Source: a virus
Length of the DNA stretch: 20,842 nt
Virus record (IMG/VR): IMGVR_UViG_3300029267_002874
Span: 1 to 20,842 of that record
Direction: 5' to 3' (one strand)
Position 1 is the stretch's first letter. Each line of letters opens with the position of its first letter. The translations under genes were made by a program, and so were the position numbers. The notes beneath the pieces were generated by a model that saw only the letters and a list, made by a program, of their open reading frames with translations, did not search any database and was not told the DNA's origin. Positions 20,778 through 20,842 of this stretch are shown one piece after another.

Positions 20778-20842
20778 TATGCTCCCTGCGCGATCCCCAG
20801 GACGTCCCGGACCTGCACGAGCCATACCCCGATCGTCTCGAT
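20777..20842 (-). CDS. C-terminal end of an unidentified tail gene (runs off the window)
   Basis: The last 21 codons of a frame entering from the right edge read IETIGVWLVQVRDVLGIAQ and end GA. Its TAA shares a base with the next ATG (TAATG). By synteny with GTA clusters the gene before DUF2163 is often DUF2460, but these residues alone do not establish that. Confidence 0.5.
   Translation of the reverse strand: METIGVWLVQVRDVLGIAQGA

Overview
This window looks like part of the genome of a tailed (siphovirus-like) phage or prophage of a proteobacterium. Three things point that way. Genes are very tightly packed, mostly with 4-base stop/start overlaps (ATGA, GTGA, TAATG). There is a recombination and replication module. 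There is also a tail-tip cassette (DUF2163, NlpC/P60, large hub protein) in the same order as in gene transfer agents and GTA-like phages. The host cannot be named from the sequence. No capsid, terminase, integrase or tRNA gene is visible.

Right end (about 15758-20842, minus strand): late genes read leftwards. They are the last codons of an unidentified gene, a DUF2163 protein, an NlpC/P60 peptidase, an 864-residue tail hub protein, a DUF2793 protein, and a coiled-coil protein with a C-terminal membrane anchor. Middle (12749-15738, plus strand): an inserted-looking cassette of opposite polarity. It holds a small HExxH protein, a Cys-rich protein, a ParB-like/DNA methyltransferase fusion with an altered catalytic motif (DPLY), a broken DUF1937 gene, and an apparently intact SPPY-type DNA methyltransferase. 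Between 12609 and 12748 lies a divergent control region with candidate promoters on both strands and three 11-base-phased GATAAA repeats.

Left part (1-12608, minus strand): one long early operon read leftwards. Its first genes form a recombination set: a candidate annealing-type protein, a Cas4/RecB-like nuclease with a probable Fe-S cluster, and an SbcC/RecF-like ATPase. Then come a winged-helix protein, an HNH nuclease, and a replication-initiator-like protein whose linker contains four iteron-like repeats. After that there are many small accessory proteins: a Lar-like anti-restriction zinc finger, several Cys-rich proteins, a pentapeptide-repeat protein, a MazG-like pyrophosphohydrolase, a KOW-like protein, a pyrimidine-dimer glycosylase and a ribbon-helix-helix regulator.

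The most unusual points are these. (1) The pyrimidine-dimer glycosylase gene has ATC where relatives have ATG, behind a ribosome binding site locked in an 11-bp inverted repeat directly after the previous stop codon. (2) CCATAAGGG repeats inside the replication gene lie in three different reading frames. (3) There are two long gene overlaps (200 and 89 bases). (4) The DUF1937 gene is damaged, and its neighbour methyltransferase motif carries a substitution.
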